The notes beneath the pieces are model-generated. The model was not told where the DNA came from. It did not search any database and worked only from the letters and a program-made list of their open reading frames with translations. From positions 1-42,934 of the forward strand of contig JAJDYL010000006.1 of the NCBI GenBank assembly GCA_022825195.1: a stretch of DNA of 42,934 bases, written 5' to 3'. The position numbers and the translations under genes are program-made. This document shows positions 42,246 through 42,934 of this stretch, one piece after another (position 1 is the stretch's first letter; every line of letters begins with the position of its first letter). This DNA comes from Alphaproteobacteria bacterium (lineage in GTDB: Bacteria; Pseudomonadota; Alphaproteobacteria; Bin95).

Positions 42246-42934
42246 ATGGCCGATAACGATAACACCGTGACCACCGACGGCATCGCAGGACCGCGCATGT
42301 TGTGGAACCCCACGACGACGATCCATGTCGGCGATTCGACCGATGGCGACGTCCAGGGCGGCGACGGCATCGAGATCTTCGACCTGGGCAGCGGCGCGGA
42401 CACTGCCGGCGCCGGGCGCAATTTCAACATCATCCTGGGCGGCAGCGGCGCCGACACCCTCACGGCCGAGGGCTACTGGGAGGATGTGTTCGGCGGCAGC
42501 GGCGACGACACAATTACCGCGACCGGGAAGAGCGCCTGGCTGTTCGGCGGCGACGGCAACGACACGATCACGGGGTCGGACCTCAGCGGTTACCATGCGG
42601 AACGGCTCATCGGCGGCGACGGCAACGACATCATCGAAGGCGGTGGAGGCCGCGACTACATCTATGGCGGGGCGGGCGACGACAGCCTGACCGGCGGCAG
42701 CGGCGCCGACATCTTCGTCTTCTCGGAAGGCCACGGCGCCGACACGATCCAGGACTTCAACGCCGCGCAAGGCGACAGGATCTATCTGCGCAGCTTCGAC
42801 CAGACGATCACCTGGGACCAGCTGAGCGGCAAGATCACGACGGTCTCGGATCCGAACGACAACACCGTAGTGACCGGCGTGCAGATCGACCTCAGCGCCT
42901 GGGGCGGCGGCACCATCACGCTCGACGGCATCAC
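42246..42934 (+). CDS. RTX-type calcium-binding repeat protein (cut by window end)
   Basis: The visible 229 residues contain nonapeptide repeats of the GGxGxDxUx type: GGSGADTLT, GGSGDDTIT, GGDGNDTIT, GGDGNDIIE, GGAGDDSLT and GGSGADIFVF. These form Ca2+-binding parallel beta-rolls. After them comes FSEGHGADTIQDFN...GDRIYL, the usual cap found in serralysin-like and other RTX proteins. There is no N-terminal signal peptide, consistent with type I secretion through a C-terminal signal outside the window. ATG 42246 has a GGAGGAGGAGG ribosome site. No catalytic domain is seen so far, so the role (adhesin, S-layer, enzyme) is unknown. Confidence 0.88.
   Translation, partial: MADNDNTVTTDGIAGPRMLWNPTTTIHVGDSTDGDVQGGDGIEIFDLGSGADTAGAGRNFNIILGGSGADTLTAEGYWEDVFGGSGDDTITATGKSAWLFGGDGNDTITGSDLSGYHAERLIGGDGNDIIEGGGGRDYIYGGAGDDSLTGGSGADIFVFSEGHGADTIQDFNAAQGDRIYLRSFDQTITWDQLSGKITTVSDPNDNTVVTGVQIDLSAWGGGTITLDGI

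Overview
The window is a high-GC chromosomal segment, probably from an alphaproteobacterium. The reasons are strong G/C preference at third codon positions, a DUF1489 gene, an aerobic-type cobalamin cluster (CobN, CobO, CobQ, CobW), a DUF2282/DUF692/DUF2063/DoxX bufferin operon, a TRAP transporter, several acyl-CoA and SDR catabolic genes, and repeats of the 'ccccgg...ccgggg' type common in that class. I cannot name the genus. I see no rRNA, tRNA or CRISPR array.

Layout. 1-139: end of an IS66-like insertion sequence. 0.2-3.3 kb: queA with three minus-strand genes (coiled-coil membrane protein, beta-hydroxyacid dehydrogenase, small membrane protein). 3.4-11.2 kb: plus-strand cobalamin operon cobU-cobW-cobN-cobO-(SYLF lipoprotein-like gene)-cobQ. 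11.2-11.8 kb: palindromic repeat and an orphan IS630-type HTH gene. 11.8-21 kb: ordinary metabolic genes (aldehyde dehydrogenase, DUF1489, two MaoC-type hydratases, TcuA-like flavoprotein, an alginate-lyase-like lipoprotein, cytochrome P450, universal stress protein, acyl-CoA dehydrogenase). 21.0-21.9 kb: a PIN/excisionase-type toxin-antitoxin pair whose toxin is broken at a repeat. 22.1-27.6 kb: a tightly packed plus-strand run SDR / acyl-CoA dehydrogenase / amidase / P-loop ATPase / MetA / GST with overlapping stop-start codons. 27.6-28.4 kb: a possible orphan antitoxin and a NIPSNAP gene. 28.5-31.0 kb: minus-strand bufferin operon (bufA1-bufB-bufC-doxX). 31.2-35.3 kb: an SDR gene, a TRAP transporter on the opposite strand, and then a decayed fragment of a second SDR gene. 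35.3-36.3 kb: a terminator-ended small RNA candidate and an AT-richer DUF3800 gene. 36.3-38.9 kb: secreted cyclophilin, PaaI thioesterase and acyl-CoA synthetase-like genes. 39.1-39.3 kb: a 152-bp element with perfect 16-bp inverted ends. 39.3-42.9 kb: a large Calx-beta autotransporter-like protein diverging from an RTX calcium-binding protein (cut by the window edge) across an AT-rich control region.

How it fits together. The cob genes cover cobalt insertion (CobN, CobW), adenosylation (CobO), amidation (CobQ) and nucleotide-loop activation (CobU) of B12. The bufferin operon encodes a Cys-containing exported precursor, its iron-dependent modifying enzyme and partner, and a DoxX membrane protein. 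In characterised relatives this set is a post-translationally modified metal (copper) buffering system, and it is the most notable coherent system here. Other points of interest are the uncharacterised P-loop ATPase coupled to a MetA that carries the acetyl-CoA-type specificity residue, repeated remnants of toxin-antitoxin modules, and the two surface proteins sharing one regulatory region.
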